From Pseudomonadota bacterium (lineage in GTDB: Bacteria > Pseudomonadota > Gammaproteobacteria > Burkholderiales > Nitrosomonadaceae), in the NCBI GenBank assembly GCA_018241205.1, contig JAFEEI010000016.1, forward strand, positions 1 through 64,000: 64,000 nucleotides of DNA. Direction: 5' to 3'. Below are positions 19,503 through 29,631 of the stretch, piece by piece (the first letter of the stretch is position 1; each line of letters begins with the position of its first letter). The position numbers and the translations under genes were made by a program. Under the pieces are notes generated by a model. It saw only the letters and a list, made by a program, of their open reading frames with translations, searched no databases and was not told where the DNA came from.

Positions 19503-21710
19503 TCATATTTTTGTACGATTAAGCCTTAACGCGTTAGTAACAACCGAAACCGAGCTTAGTGCCATAGCTGCACCGGCAAACATGGGTGAAAGTAAAAAGC
19601 CAAAAGCCGGGTATAACACACCGGCAGCAAGCGGAATTCCAAAGGCGTTATAGCCGAATGCAAAAGCAAGGTTTTGGTGAATGTTACGCATGGTGGCGTG
19701 CGACAGCAGGATAGCGCGCTCAATACCGCGCAGATCCCCTTTTACGAGCGTAATACTTGCGCTTTCCATTGCAACGTCAGTGCCGGTACCCATCGCTATA
19801 CCGACATCGGCCTGCGCCAGCGCAGGCGCATCATTGATACCATCACCCGCCATCGCAACCTTGCGGCCTTCGGCTTGCAAACGTTTTACATGCCCAGCCT
19901 TATCTTCGGGAAGCACTTCGGCCAGTACTTCATCAATCCCGAGATGCCGAGCAATTGCATTGGCTGTGTGCTGTGAATCTCCGGTCAGCATCACAATGCT
20001 AATGCCTAAATGTTTGAGCGTTGCGATAGCTTCGGGCGTGTTTTCCTTAATGGGATCAGCAACTGCTGCGATTCCAACGGGAATGCCATCCACGGCGAAG
20101 AACACCACTGTTTTGGCTTCAGTGCGTAAAGCTTCTGCTTGATGATGCCAAGTTTGAGTATCCACGCCATTTTGCGCGAGAAAGTTGTGATTACCAACGA
20201 GCACGCACTCTCCATCAATATCTGCTTGTACGCCAAGACCATTGATTGCGTCGAAAGATTTTGCTGGACGCAGAGTCAAGCGACGTGCTTTTGCATTCTC
20301 TACAATCGCAAGACCGATCGGGTGCTCCGAAAGTTGTTCTACACTTGCGATCAGCGCGAGTGCCTCATCGTCCGAAATACCTTTGACGATAAAATTGGTT
20401 AGTACCGGACGCCCGAGTGTCAGCGTGCCAGTTTTGTCTATCACTAAGGTATCAATATCCCGCATGCGTTCGATTGCCTCGGCATTGCGGAACAGGATAC
20501 CCATCCGAGCGCCTTGCCCCATCGCAACGGTCATTGAAATAGGTGTGGCAAGACCGACCGCACAAGGGCAGGCGATGATGAGAACGGCAATGGCGTTAAG
20601 AAATGCATAAGTGAATTTTGGCTCGGGGCCTAGAAACCACCATGCTAGTGCAGTGATAATTGCGATGGCAATAACGATCTGAACAAAGTAAGCGGCGATG
20701 ATATCCGCAAGCCGCTGGATAGGCGCACGCGTGCGTTGGGCTTCTCCGACCATGTGAACGATACGTGCCAGCAATGTGTCTGCGCCGACGTGTTCAGCGC
20801 GGATAATCAATGAGCCATTACTATTCATGGTTGTACCGGTGATCTTGTCGCCCGGTGCTTTAGCTACCGACATAGGCTCACCGGTAATCATTGATTCGTC
20901 AACTCTGCTCATGCCCTCAAGTACTGTGCCATCGACAGGAATTTTTTCTCCAGGTTTTACGCGTAGCCTGTCACCTACAACAATTACATCAAGCGGTACT
21001 TGTTCCTCCGTTCCGTCATCGCGCAAGCGCCAAGCTTGGTTGGGTGCAAGCCTCAACAATTGTTGAATTGCCTGACTTGTCTGACCCATCGCACGCAACT
21101 GAAGGTAATCGCCAAGTATCACAAGTGTTACGATAACTGCTGCTGCCTCAAAATAAGTGCCCACCGCACCGTCGTGCGCGTGAAACTCCTGTGGAAACCA
21201 GTCAGGCATAAGTACTGCAGTCAGACTGAAGAAATAGGCACATCCGACTCCGAGTCCGATCAGTGTATACATATTGAGCGCGCGGTGTACGAGTGAGAGC
21301 CAGAACTTGCGCAAGATAGGCCAACCAACCCACAGCACTACTGGCGTACCCAGCAGGAATTCGATCCAACCACGTAAACGAGGTTGAAGACCAAATGGTT
21401 CATTTAGACCAATCATGGGCATCATCGTGAGAGCAATCAGTGGAAGCGACAAAGCAATGCCAATCCACAACCGTCGCGTGAGATCGCGAAGCTCGGAATT
21501 ATCCGATTCGCCCATATTCGTATTTGTAATAGGTATCAGAGCCATACCACAGATCGGGCAGTCTCCCGGTGCACTCCGCAAGATTTCCGGGTGCATTGGA
21601 CATGTCCATTTATCTTCATCCGCCGCTAGCGGCGCATCTGGAGGTTTGGAGTTTGTTTGCCGATGATCATCAGTATGTGACGGATGTGAATCGTTTAAAT
21701 CTGAATTCAT
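19503..21710 (-). CDS. copA: CopA-type Cu(I)-exporting P1B ATPase
   Basis: The 735-residue ATPase pumps Cu(I) (or Ag) out of the cytoplasm. The N-terminus lacks the usual CxxC HMA domain and instead has a His/Asp-rich stretch and a YHS-like heavy-metal-binding module, [20 protein letters not shown]. The membrane metal site is CPC in [11 protein letters not shown]. Phosphorylation is at DKTGTLT, the nucleotide-binding pair is SEHPIG, the hinge is [10 protein letters not shown] and TM8 carries [13 protein letters not shown] chose the ATG at 21710 over 21731 because GGGAGG stands six bases before it. A lipoprotein copy lies on each side, the upstream one 66 bp away in the same direction. Confidence 0.95.
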   Translation of the reverse strand: MNSDLNDSHPSHTDDHRQTNSKPPDAPLAADEDKWTCPMHPEILRSAPGDCPICGMALIPITNTNMGESDNSELRDLTRRLWIGIALSLPLIALTMMPMIGLNEPFGLQPRLRGWIEFLLGTPVVLWVGWPILRKFWLSLVHRALNMYTLIGLGVGCAYFFSLTAVLMPDWFPQEFHAHDGAVGTYFEAAAVIVTLVILGDYLQLRAMGQTSQAIQQLLRLAPNQAWRLRDDGTEEQVPLDVIVVGDRLRVKPGEKIPVDGTVLEGMSRVDESMITGEPMSVAKAPGDKITGTTMNSNGSLIIRAEHVGADTLLARIVHMVGEAQRTRAPIQRLADIIAAYFVQIVIAIAIITALAWWFLGPEPKFTYAFLNAIAVLIIACPCAVGLATPISMTVAMGQGARMGILFRNAEAIERMRDIDTLVIDKTGTLTLGRPVLTNFIVKGISDDEALALIASVEQLSEHPIGLAIVENAKARRLTLRPAKSFDAINGLGVQADIDGECVLVGNHNFLAQNGVDTQTWHHQAEALRTEAKTVVFFAVDGIPVGIAAVADPIKENTPEAIATLKHLGISIVMLTGDSQHTANAIARHLGIDEVLAEVLPEDKAGHVKRLQAEGRKVAMAGDGINDAPALAQADVGIAMGTGTDVAMESASITLVKGDLRGIERAILLSHATMRNIHQNLAFAFGYNAFGIPLAAGVLYPAFGFLLSPMFAGAAMALSSVSVVTNALRLNRTKI

Positions 21711-21776
21711 TTTGACCCTCCCATAAATCATACCTAATCTGAAGTTTACGAGCCTGTCGTTCTTAAGCTGTGGACA

Positions 21777-22130
21777 TTACTTCACTTCACCCGCTATTTG
21801 GTGGTGAATTTTTGCCATGCTCATATTTGCTTCTACAGCTTGCTCATAACTTTTTATCAGACTCCAACAATGCGCTTGGAGGTCTTGGGCGCGCTTGGGA
21901 TAGTAATAAGAGTGTTTCTCATATTCTTCAAGCAGTTTTTTGTGCTCTTCCACCTTTAACTGCATTTCGTGAGCTGCATCTTCATAGTGTTTGGCCAATG
22001 CTTCATGGTCAACACTGGTTTTGGCATTCCGAACCGCGCTGGTCATCTCCATTGGGTGAGGATTCATTTGTGCACAGGAAATCAATGAAGCCAGAATCAC
22101 CAAGGCTGCAAAAAATATACGTGCTTTCAT
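21777..22130 (-). CDS. Met/His-rich coiled-coil lipoprotein, copy 2
   Basis: The 117-residue product has a lipobox (LISC) followed by AQMNPHPMEMTSAVRNAK. The same helical core as its paralogues follows (HYEDAAHEMQLKVEEHKKLLEEYE), then the YYYPKR variant of the QYYG block, AHCWSLIKSYEQA and a C-terminal IHHQIAGEVK. It is more diverged than copies 1 and 3, mainly in the C-terminal half. GGAG stands before the ATG. It is upstream of copA with 66 bp between, so the two are probably cotranscribed. A function with periplasmic copper is inferred from this linkage only. Confidence 0.75.
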   Translation of the reverse strand: MKARIFFAALVILASLISCAQMNPHPMEMTSAVRNAKTSVDHEALAKHYEDAAHEMQLKVEEHKKLLEEYEKHSYYYPKRAQDLQAHCWSLIKSYEQAVEANMSMAKIHHQIAGEVK

Positions 22131-22311
22131 AAGTATCTCCTGGTAGTTGAGTCAAAGAAATATACCTAAATTCTATAATTTAATTCGTAATCCTCGGCAC
22201 AAAGCAGCCACCGAGTATCCCCACTGCTGTGATAACTGAAAGAATATTCCGTCCTTAGCGGTTAGTGAGTAAACTCGCTGTTGGTGCCAAGATCAACTCC
22301 TACATTACAGT

Positions 22312-23067
22312 TCATTTGCTTGACACTAACGATGCATGATTATGGCATTTAGCAATAATCATTTTTCGCAGCACTTCTTCTTCGGCGCTGAAAGCATCTA
22401 CGGCTTCCGGGTCAAACTGACTTCCCTTCATACGTAGAATCTCTGCTTTGGCGAACTCAAAAGAATGACCCTTACGATAAGGCCGATTAGAGGTTATCGA
22501 ATCCAAGGCATCTATTACCATGAATAGACGTGCACCTAATGGAATACGATCGCCACTCAGTCCTTTTGGGTAACCTGAACCATCATAGCGTTCCTCATGA
22601 CAGAGAATGATATTTGCAGCATCTGTCATAGCAGGTATTTGCGAAATGAGATGGTGGCCTTTTTCTGGATGTGTCCGCATTTCGATCCATTCAGATTCTG
22701 TTAAAGAGCCAGCTTTCAGTAAAATGGCATCGGAGATACCAATCTTGCCAATATCATGCAGTAATGTTCCCCAGTATATTTGCTGCAATACATTCGGATC
22801 GGAGGTAAAGCGACGTGCGAGCACCATCGTATGGCAGGCGACGCGCTTGGAGTGCAAACCCGTTTCGTGCTCCCGCAGATCCAGCGCATTCACCAAAGTT
22901 TCTGCTAAGAGGTTGAACATATCCTCCTGACTGGCACAGACATCTATGGTTTTTAGGAAACAATGTTCGGAACAGTATGTAGCGCCCACAGAAATATACG
23001 GTTGCTTTTCAAGAAGCTTTCCACAATGTTGGCAATACGCTTCTGAGTGCCTGCCTGTTTTGTTCAT
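22312..23067 (-). CDS. HD-GYP phosphodiesterase with N-terminal zinc-finger-like module
   Basis: The 251-residue protein starts with a Cys/His cluster, YCQHCGKLL and then TYCSEHCF, like a TRASH/FYVE-type metal-binding finger. An HD-GYP domain follows: HDIGKIGI with the HD pair, HPEKGHHL, CHEERYDGSGYPKGL with the GYP motif, and DALDSITSNRPYR. HD-GYP enzymes hydrolyse cyclic-di-GMP. The finger may make the enzyme respond to metal, which is inference. GGGA before the ATG at 23067 supports that start over 23085. It lies between the copA and Cus operons on the same strand but with gaps of 43 and 181 bp. Confidence 0.88.
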   Translation of the reverse strand: MNKTGRHSEAYCQHCGKLLEKQPYISVGATYCSEHCFLKTIDVCASQEDMFNLLAETLVNALDLREHETGLHSKRVACHTMVLARRFTSDPNVLQQIYWGTLLHDIGKIGISDAILLKAGSLTESEWIEMRTHPEKGHHLISQIPAMTDAANIILCHEERYDGSGYPKGLSGDRIPLGARLFMVIDALDSITSNRPYRKGHSFEFAKAEILRMKGSQFDPEAVDAFSAEEEVLRKMIIAKCHNHASLVSSK

Positions 23068-23128
23068 TTGATTCCCGTCTAACATGTGTGTTCCATGAGT
23101 ACACAGAGATCAATGTAATTATTATTTT

Positions 23129-25831
23129 TCAAATCTCCTTTATAAGACGATAGCGAATGAATTTTCTCAACTCCAGAACGATCAAGGGTATGAACCCTAC
23201 CGCGAACCACCCTATGCATTGACTTAGCGTAATAGGTTCAACCCCAAATAAGGTTTGAAACATAGGGACATGGTGTATCGCCAACTGCAAGCCAAAACAT
23301 ACTGCCACAACCAAAAATAACCTTATATTGGAAAACATGCTCATTTCCCAAATGGCACGCTGCTCGCTTCGTGCCCCAAAAGCGCGTAGCAGCCCAGCAA
23401 TCACCAAAGTAGTAAATGCTGCATCGCGAGCTTGTTCAAGACTGCTACCCATTATATAGAGTTCATAGGCAAATACACCCAGCGTGACGCTGGCGGTCAG
23501 TAAGCCGGTAAATAGCGTCAACTTAATTAAATCACGATTGATTAATGCCGTTTGTGGATGCCGCGGTGGACGGTTCAATACATCGGAGTCAACCGGATCG
23601 GTCGACAACGCCAGGGCTGCAAAACCATCAGTTACCAGATTGATCCACAGAAGATGCAAGGGCAATAGAGGGAGCGGCCAGCCAAGAAGAACTGCGACCA
23701 GCATCACGATTAATTCGCCGGTACTGCTACCCAGCAGATAAGCCAAAGTTTTAGCAATGTTGTCATAAATGCCCCGCCCTTCTTCCACAGCAGCGACAAT
23801 AGAAGCAAAGTTGTCATCCGTAATAATGATATCAGCCGCCTCCTTGGTCACTTCGGTGCCAGTAACGCCCATCGCGATACCAATGGATGCTTCCTTGATT
23901 GCAGGAGCATCGTTCACTCCGTCTCCGGTCATCGCCACTATCGCATTCTGGGCCTGCCACGCGCGAACAATGCGAAGTTTGTGCTCGGCGGTGACGCGCG
24001 CATAAACGGAAACCTTTGATACACGCTCCTTCAGTACCTCATCATTCAATCGGTCGAGTTCGATACCTGCGAGAATTTCGTCATACTTACCCAGAATACC
24101 CAGCTCACGTCCTATCGCACGTGCCGTATCAGGATGATCACCTGTAATCATCACAGTTTTAATACCAGCCCGCTTGCATTTGGCCACAGCCTCTTTTGCC
24201 TCGGCGCGCGGGGGATCCTGTAAGCCTATTAGCCCCAGAAAGATAAGCTCCTTCTCGATTTCGGCATCATCTGTCACTTTTCCTTCTTCAAAACTGAAGC
24301 CATCCAGGATGCGCTCAGCAACTGCAAGCACGCGTAGCGCATCGTTTGCCAGCAACGTATTAGCATGGAGAAGCCGGACACGATCACTTTCTGTCAGATC
24401 CCTTATTCCCTGGTCGGTACGGATTCTTGTGCAGCGGTCGAGAATTATTTCCGGTGCACCTTTGACGAATACCCAGGAATGATTCTCCTGCCGACGGATG
24501 ACAGTCATACGTTTGCGCACGGAATCAAAAGGAATAATGGCCAGTCGTGGCAGCTCAGCTTCAATCATTTTCCGGGTAATATTGCCTTTGGCGGCAGCAA
24601 CCAGCAGCGCTCCTTCAGTAGGATCGCCCACTATCATGGATCGACCATCAATTAAAGCTAACTCGGCATCGTTGCAAGCAGCCGACGCACGGAGCAGCGC
24701 GAGAGGTGATGGGGTTCCCTCTACCCGTATTTCTGAGTTTCCGACAAAGAATGTTCCCTCGGTTGAATAACCTTCGCCAGTAATGCGATACAAATTATCT
24801 GCCGTAACTAATTTGCAAGCGGTCATTTCACCCATCGTCAGGGTACCTGTCTTGTCCGTGCAAATGACCTGAGCGCGGCCTAATGTTTCAATCGAAGCCA
24901 GGCGCCGCACCAATGCATTCCTTCGCACCATGCGCTGTACACCCAAGGCAAGCGCGATAGTCACTACCGCCGGTAATCCCTCGGGGATAGCAGCAACGGC
25001 GAGACTCACCGTGCTTAAGAAAAGCTCAAATGGCGCTATCCCCCGCAATAATCCTAAGCCGAAAATCAGTGCGACAATGCTGAAACAGGCCAGCAATAGC
25101 ATACGCCCTACCCGGTCGAGCTGGGCTTGCAACGGAGTTTTTCCACTTTCGGCAGTTTCCAGCAGTTTAGCGATATGGCCAAGTTCCGTTTCCATGCCGA
25201 CATTAACCACCAACGCGCGACCGGAACCGCCTGTTACACTGGTACCGAGAAAAACCATATTTTTTCGCTCGGCCAAAGCTGTTTCCGGAGGCAAATTATC
25301 AGTAAATTTATTTACAGCTTGCGATTCACCAGTAAGCGGTGCTTCGTTGATGCGGAGAACAGAGGCTTGAATCAAGCGGGCATCCGCAGTGACCAGATCT
25401 CCTCCTTCAAGCAACAGAATATCGCCCGGTACGATTTCGGTTGCAGCAATCACCACGCTACGACTATTGCGCACTACGCGACAATGAGGCGCTACCATAT
25501 CAGCCAAAGCGGCAGCAGCCTTTTCGGCACGATATTCTTGAATGAAACCAATCAGCGCATTCAATATTACGATGGCAATAATGGCGATGCCATCAATGTT
25601 TTCACCCAGCGCTGTTGAAACAACTGCTGCGCCAATCAATACCCAGATAACCAGGCTTTTAAACTGACTTGCAAAAATTGCCAAGGCTGAAAATCGCTTA
25701 CCCTTTCGTAGTTTATTAGGCCCATTCCGTGCGAGACGAGCAGCCACTTCCTCATCGGTAAGTCCCCGCTCCACATCGGTTGCAATGAGGTGTTCGAGTT
25801 CGGCTATTGATTGGCTATGCCATGCATTCAT
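23129..25831 (-). CDS. P2-type (SERCA/PMR1-like) cation-transporting ATPase
   Basis: The 900-residue ATPase has the N-terminal cation-ATPase domain (LTDEEVAARLARNGPNKL) and the actuator APLTGES. The TM4 ion-site motif is AAIPEGLPAVVTIALA, phosphorylation is at CTDKTGTLT, the hinge is TGDGVNDAPAI and ten membrane segments are predicted. The PEGLP motif places it with calcium or manganese-type P2A pumps rather than metal P1B pumps. The ATG overlaps the stop of the methyltransferase gene by four bases, so it is translationally coupled as the last gene of the Cus operon. A P2 pump in a Cu/Ag efflux operon is unusual, and the ion is unproven. Confidence 0.92.
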   Translation of the reverse strand: MNAWHSQSIAELEHLIATDVERGLTDEEVAARLARNGPNKLRKGKRFSALAIFASQFKSLVIWVLIGAAVVSTALGENIDGIAIIAIVILNALIGFIQEYRAEKAAAALADMVAPHCRVVRNSRSVVIAATEIVPGDILLLEGGDLVTADARLIQASVLRINEAPLTGESQAVNKFTDNLPPETALAERKNMVFLGTSVTGGSGRALVVNVGMETELGHIAKLLETAESGKTPLQAQLDRVGRMLLLACFSIVALIFGLGLLRGIAPFELFLSTVSLAVAAIPEGLPAVVTIALALGVQRMVRRNALVRRLASIETLGRAQVICTDKTGTLTMGEMTACKLVTADNLYRITGEGYSTEGTFFVGNSEIRVEGTPSPLALLRASAACNDAELALIDGRSMIVGDPTEGALLVAAAKGNITRKMIEAELPRLAIIPFDSVRKRMTVIRRQENHSWVFVKGAPEIILDRCTRIRTDQGIRDLTESDRVRLLHANTLLANDALRVLAVAERILDGFSFEEGKVTDDAEIEKELIFLGLIGLQDPPRAEAKEAVAKCKRAGIKTVMITGDHPDTARAIGRELGILGKYDEILAGIELDRLNDEVLKERVSKVSVYARVTAEHKLRIVRAWQAQNAIVAMTGDGVNDAPAIKEASIGIAMGVTGTEVTKEAADIIITDDNFASIVAAVEEGRGIYDNIAKTLAYLLGSSTGELIVMLVAVLLGWPLPLLPLHLLWINLVTDGFAALALSTDPVDSDVLNRPPRHPQTALINRDLIKLTLFTGLLTASVTLGVFAYELYIMGSSLEQARDAAFTTLVIAGLLRAFGARSEQRAIWEMSMFSNIRLFLVVAVCFGLQLAIHHVPMFQTLFGVEPITLSQCIGWFAVGFIPLIVLELRKFIRYRLIKEI

Positions 25832-26487
25832 AGCTCATTTCTTATTGGTTTGCAGGCGCGGTATAAAGCGATGGCTCCGACCACTGTGCGATAACGGGCA
25901 GTCTCCTCCACTGGATGGAATCCGGCATCTGCTATAAAAACCGGCAATAAACCCAGAATGTTATCGTGAACCTCTTCAGCCCAACGCATTACCAGAGAGA
26001 TTAGCCACATAACTGAATCGTACGGTTTGCCGAAATCCGCAATATGCAACTCGCCATCGGGCTTCAATACGCGAAATGCTTCCCTGAGTGCTTGCTGTTT
26101 ATCTTGCCGCATCAAATGATGCAACATCAGGCTAGCAAAAACGTGATCAAAGCTTTCGTCCGGATAGGGCAAACAAGTCGCCGTACCCTGTTGCAGGACG
26201 ATAGTCACTCCTGTTTGCTCGGCCTTCCTTCGTGCGATGTCCAATATCTGGGGATCCATATCAAGACCATTTACTCCGGCATCCGGTTGAATTTGTTTGA
26301 TCATCAGAGTGAGCGTGCCCGTACCGCAACCCGCATCCAGCACATCTTGGCCGGGCTGGATGCGGGCTTGCGCGATCAATGCAGTCTTAATTCTCGATTC
26401 AGGAAATAAGCGCCGCATTATCGGATCGTACCAACGCGTCAACCAGTGGAAATGAAACGCCGGAATATAATGAGGATGTTTCTTCAT
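25828..26487 (-). CDS. Class I SAM-dependent methyltransferase (UbiE/COQ5-like)
   Basis: The 219-residue enzyme has motif I VLDAGCGTGTL (residues ~49-59), the acidic strand-2 end NGLDMD, SFDHVFASLMLHHL and the VLKPDGELHIADFG post-motif typical of methyltransferase 11/UbiE-like proteins. Its N-terminus is His-rich (HPHYIPAFHFH). It overlaps cusA upstream and the ATPase gene downstream by four bases on each side, so it is made with them. The substrate is not evident; a lipid, quinone or metal-related small molecule are possibilities. Confidence 0.88.
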   Translation of the reverse strand: MKKHPHYIPAFHFHWLTRWYDPIMRRLFPESRIKTALIAQARIQPGQDVLDAGCGTGTLTLMIKQIQPDAGVNGLDMDPQILDIARRKAEQTGVTIVLQQGTATCLPYPDESFDHVFASLMLHHLMRQDKQQALREAFRVLKPDGELHIADFGKPYDSVMWLISLVMRWAEEVHDNILGLLPVFIADAGFHPVEETARYRTVVGAIALYRACKPIRNEL

Positions 26488-29400
26488 GACAAACCTCTCA
26501 TCTTTTCCGTTTTAAGTGAATGCCGAATTGAGATTTCCTTCACAAGCGCATAGACTGCGGGAAATACGATCAATGTTAGTACTGTAGCGGAAACCATACC
26601 GCCCACCATCGGGGCAGAAATGCGCCGGATCACTTCGGAACCTGTGCCGCTGCTGAACATAACCGGAAGCAGGCCCAAGACGCTTCCCGCGATAGTCATC
26701 ATCACGGGTCGTATTCGATATACCGCCCCTTGCACTACCGCCTCGTAAAGATCCTCGACGGTGACTTTGCTGCCAGCAGCCTCGCGTTTTGCAGTCACAT
26801 CTTTGAGCGCTTGATCAAGGAACTCGAGCATGACCATTCCTGATTCAGCCGCAATACCGATGAGGCCGATGAAGCCAATCGCTGCTGCGATGCTCATGTT
26901 GTAGTCGAGCCAATACATCAGCCAGATACCCCCGACTACGGAAAAAGGTACCGATAGCATAACTATCAATGTCTCAGTGAGACGATTGAAATTCAGATAC
27001 ACAAGCAGGAATACCATCAGGAGAGTGAATGGCACCACCACTTTCAGTTTCTCGGTGGCCCGCTCCATGTATTCGAATTGCCCGCTCCAGGTGGCATAGT
27101 ATCCGGAAGGAAATTGCACTTGTTCGCGCACTGCTTTCTGTCCGGCTGCAACGTAGCTTCCGATGTCTCGATCGCGAATGTCAACAAAAATATATGCGGA
27201 CAGTAGTGCATTCTCCGTACGGATACTCGGCGCGCCTTTGACAAGGCTGATCCGTGCAAGCTGGCCAAGCGGAATCATCGTCGCTCCCATGGTTGGAACC
27301 AGCACCTGAGTAGCGATTGCCTGCGGATCGCTGCGTAGCTCGCGTGGATACCGTACGGTAACACCAAAGCGTTCCCGGCCTTCAACCGTGGTCGTCACCA
27401 TCTCGCCGCCAAGCGCTGCTGAAATCACAGACAATAAATCGCCGACAGCCAATCCATATCGGGCAAGTTCAAGACGATCCGGCTCAACATCAAGATAGTA
27501 GCCACCGGTCGTGCGTTCCGCATAGGCGCTACTGGTTCCTGGCACTGTTTTTACAGCTGCCTCAATCTGCTTGGCAAGTTTTTCAATCTCGCCCAAATCC
27601 TTGCCGAACACTTTGATTCCGACGGGTGTGCGTATGCCGGTGGCAAGCATATCGTTCCTATTTTTGATCGGCATCGTCCAGGCATTACTGACTCCTGGCA
27701 TTTGTAATGCTTGATCCAATTCGGCGATCAACTTGTCGATGGTCATGCCTGGACGCCATTCGCTTTCCGGTTTCAAATTAATGATGGTTTCAGTCATTTC
27801 CAGCGGCGCTGGATCAGTAGCGGTATTCGCACGTCCGGCTTTGCCCAATACCGATGCCACCTCGGGAAAACTTTTAATGATTTTATTCTGTGTTTGCAGG
27901 ATTTCTCCAGCCTTGGTTACGGAAATACCCGGAAGTGTCACTGGCATGTAAAGCAGCGTGCCTTCATTCAATGTTGGCATAAATTCTGTTCCCAGCCTGA
28001 GCGTTGGATAGACAGTAACCCCGACCACCACGATGGCTGCCATGACAATGACTTTTTTCCACTGTAACACTCTTGCCATTACAGGCCGATAGAGCTGGAT
28101 CATGATCCGGCCCAACGGATTGTCTTGTTCGCGCGGAATGCGGCCACGGAGCAGAAGCAGAATCAGAGCCGGTACCAAAGTGATCGAAAGCAGCGCAGCA
28201 CCTGCCATGGCAAACGTTTTGGTATAGGCGAGTGGGTGAAACATGCGTCCTTCCTGTGCTTCAAGCACAAACACCGGCAGAAACGATACTGTGATAATCA
28301 ACAGGCTGAAGAACAGCGGTGGACCGACTTCCTTACAGGCTGCAATGACAGCCTCCGTGCGAGATTCATCGGGAGCAAGGCGCGCAAGGTGTTTATGCGC
28401 ATTTTCAACCATGACGATGGCAGCATCGGTCATTTCTGCGATCGCAAGTGCTATCCCTGCGAGACTCATGATGTTGGAATTGATACCGAGGTGAAACATC
28501 GCAATGAAGGCGATCAACACACCGATCGGAAGCATGATGATCGCCACTAGCGCACTGCGCACATGCATGAGAAAAACCACACATACCAGCGCCACGATTA
28601 CGATCTGTTCGATAAATACTTCGTTTAGCGTCGCGATGGCGCGATGAATCAATTCTGATCGGTCGTAGACAGGTTGAATCGAGACGCCTTCCGGTAAACC
28701 AGATGCGATTTCGTCGATCTTTTTTTCGAGATTATGGGTAACATTGAGAGCATTTTCACCATGCCGAGCCACTGCGATACCCGAAACAACCTCTCCTTCT
28801 CCGTTGAGTTCGGTGATGCCACGGCGCTCATCAGGTACTAATTCCACCCGGGCAATATGGCGCAGCAATACCGGCATACCCTCGTGTGCCTTCACAACCA
28901 GATTTTCAAGATCACTAATTCCGCGTAGATAGCCCTTACCGCGAACCATATACTCAGTTTCCGCCAGCTCGATCACACGTCCCCCGACATCGCGGTTGCT
29001 GGAGGCGATAACATCGGAGATTGTTTTGAGTGATATTCCGTAGGCTTGGAGGCGTCGTGGATCTACGGTAACTTGGTAGTTTTTTACAAACCCGCCTACA
29101 CTCGCCACTTCCGACACACCGTGTGTTGCAGTCAACTGGTATCGCAGAAACCAGTCCTGAATCGCGCGCAATTCGTCGAGTGCGCGATTCTTGGCAACTA
29201 GCACATATTGGTAAACCCAACCGACTCCCGTTGCATCCGGGCCGAGCGAAGGTCTGACATTTTCTGGTAACCGGCTTGCCGCGAAGCTCAGATATTCCAG
29301 TACTCGCGAACGTGCCCAGTAGATGTCGGTTCCATCTTCAAAGATGACGTACACAAACGATACACCAAAATTTGATATTCCTCTGACAACTTTTGATTTT

Positions 29401-29630
29401 GGCACACTTAACATAGCTGTGGTCAATGGATAAGTAACCTGGTCTTCGACCACCTGTGGCGCCTGTCCAGGATATTCCGTGTAAATGATGACCTGTGCGT
29501 CCGATAAGTCTGGTATTGCGTCGATAGGCGTCTTCAATACTGAATACACGCCCCAAGCTACCACAAAAAAAGTTCCAAGTAGTACCAGGAAGACATTCCG
29601 TACCGACCATTCGATTATATTGCCAACCAT
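26484..29630 (-). CDS. cusA: CusA/SilA-type Cu(I)/Ag(I) RND efflux pump
   Basis: The 1048-residue RND pump has TM4 with IALAIAEMTDAAIVMVENAHK, the Cu/Ag (HME4) signature with its proton-relay Asp, unlike the DFG...DGA signature of the czcA gene. Conserved early blocks are TYPLTTAMLSVPKSK and SFVYVIFEDGTDIYWAR. I set the start at 29630 because GGAGG stands eight bases before it and the protein then begins MVGNIIEWSVRN, the normal CusA N-terminus; the longer frame to 29732 overlaps cusB. The start is one base after the cusB stop. It pumps monovalent copper or silver from periplasm and membrane to the CusBC duct. Confidence 0.95.
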   Translation of the reverse strand: MVGNIIEWSVRNVFLVLLGTFFVVAWGVYSVLKTPIDAIPDLSDAQVIIYTEYPGQAPQVVEDQVTYPLTTAMLSVPKSKVVRGISNFGVSFVYVIFEDGTDIYWARSRVLEYLSFAASRLPENVRPSLGPDATGVGWVYQYVLVAKNRALDELRAIQDWFLRYQLTATHGVSEVASVGGFVKNYQVTVDPRRLQAYGISLKTISDVIASSNRDVGGRVIELAETEYMVRGKGYLRGISDLENLVVKAHEGMPVLLRHIARVELVPDERRGITELNGEGEVVSGIAVARHGENALNVTHNLEKKIDEIASGLPEGVSIQPVYDRSELIHRAIATLNEVFIEQIVIVALVCVVFLMHVRSALVAIIMLPIGVLIAFIAMFHLGINSNIMSLAGIALAIAEMTDAAIVMVENAHKHLARLAPDESRTEAVIAACKEVGPPLFFSLLIITVSFLPVFVLEAQEGRMFHPLAYTKTFAMAGAALLSITLVPALILLLLRGRIPREQDNPLGRIMIQLYRPVMARVLQWKKVIVMAAIVVVGVTVYPTLRLGTEFMPTLNEGTLLYMPVTLPGISVTKAGEILQTQNKIIKSFPEVASVLGKAGRANTATDPAPLEMTETIINLKPESEWRPGMTIDKLIAELDQALQMPGVSNAWTMPIKNRNDMLATGIRTPVGIKVFGKDLGEIEKLAKQIEAAVKTVPGTSSAYAERTTGGYYLDVEPDRLELARYGLAVGDLLSVISAALGGEMVTTTVEGRERFGVTVRYPRELRSDPQAIATQVLVPTMGATMIPLGQLARISLVKGAPSIRTENALLSAYIFVDIRDRDIGSYVAAGQKAVREQVQFPSGYYATWSGQFEYMERATEKLKVVVPFTLLMVFLLVYLNFNRLTETLIVMLSVPFSVVGGIWLMYWLDYNMSIAAAIGFIGLIGIAAESGMVMLEFLDQALKDVTAKREAAGSKVTVEDLYEAVVQGAVYRIRPVMMTIAGSVLGLLPVMFSSGTGSEVIRRISAPMVGGMVSATVLTLIVFPAVYALVKEISIRHSLKTEKMRGLS

Positions 29631-29631
29631 T

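Noticed and set aside
24174..25618. Forward frames of 90 to 163 codons opposite the P2 ATPase
   Set aside because: They are antisense shadows without motifs.
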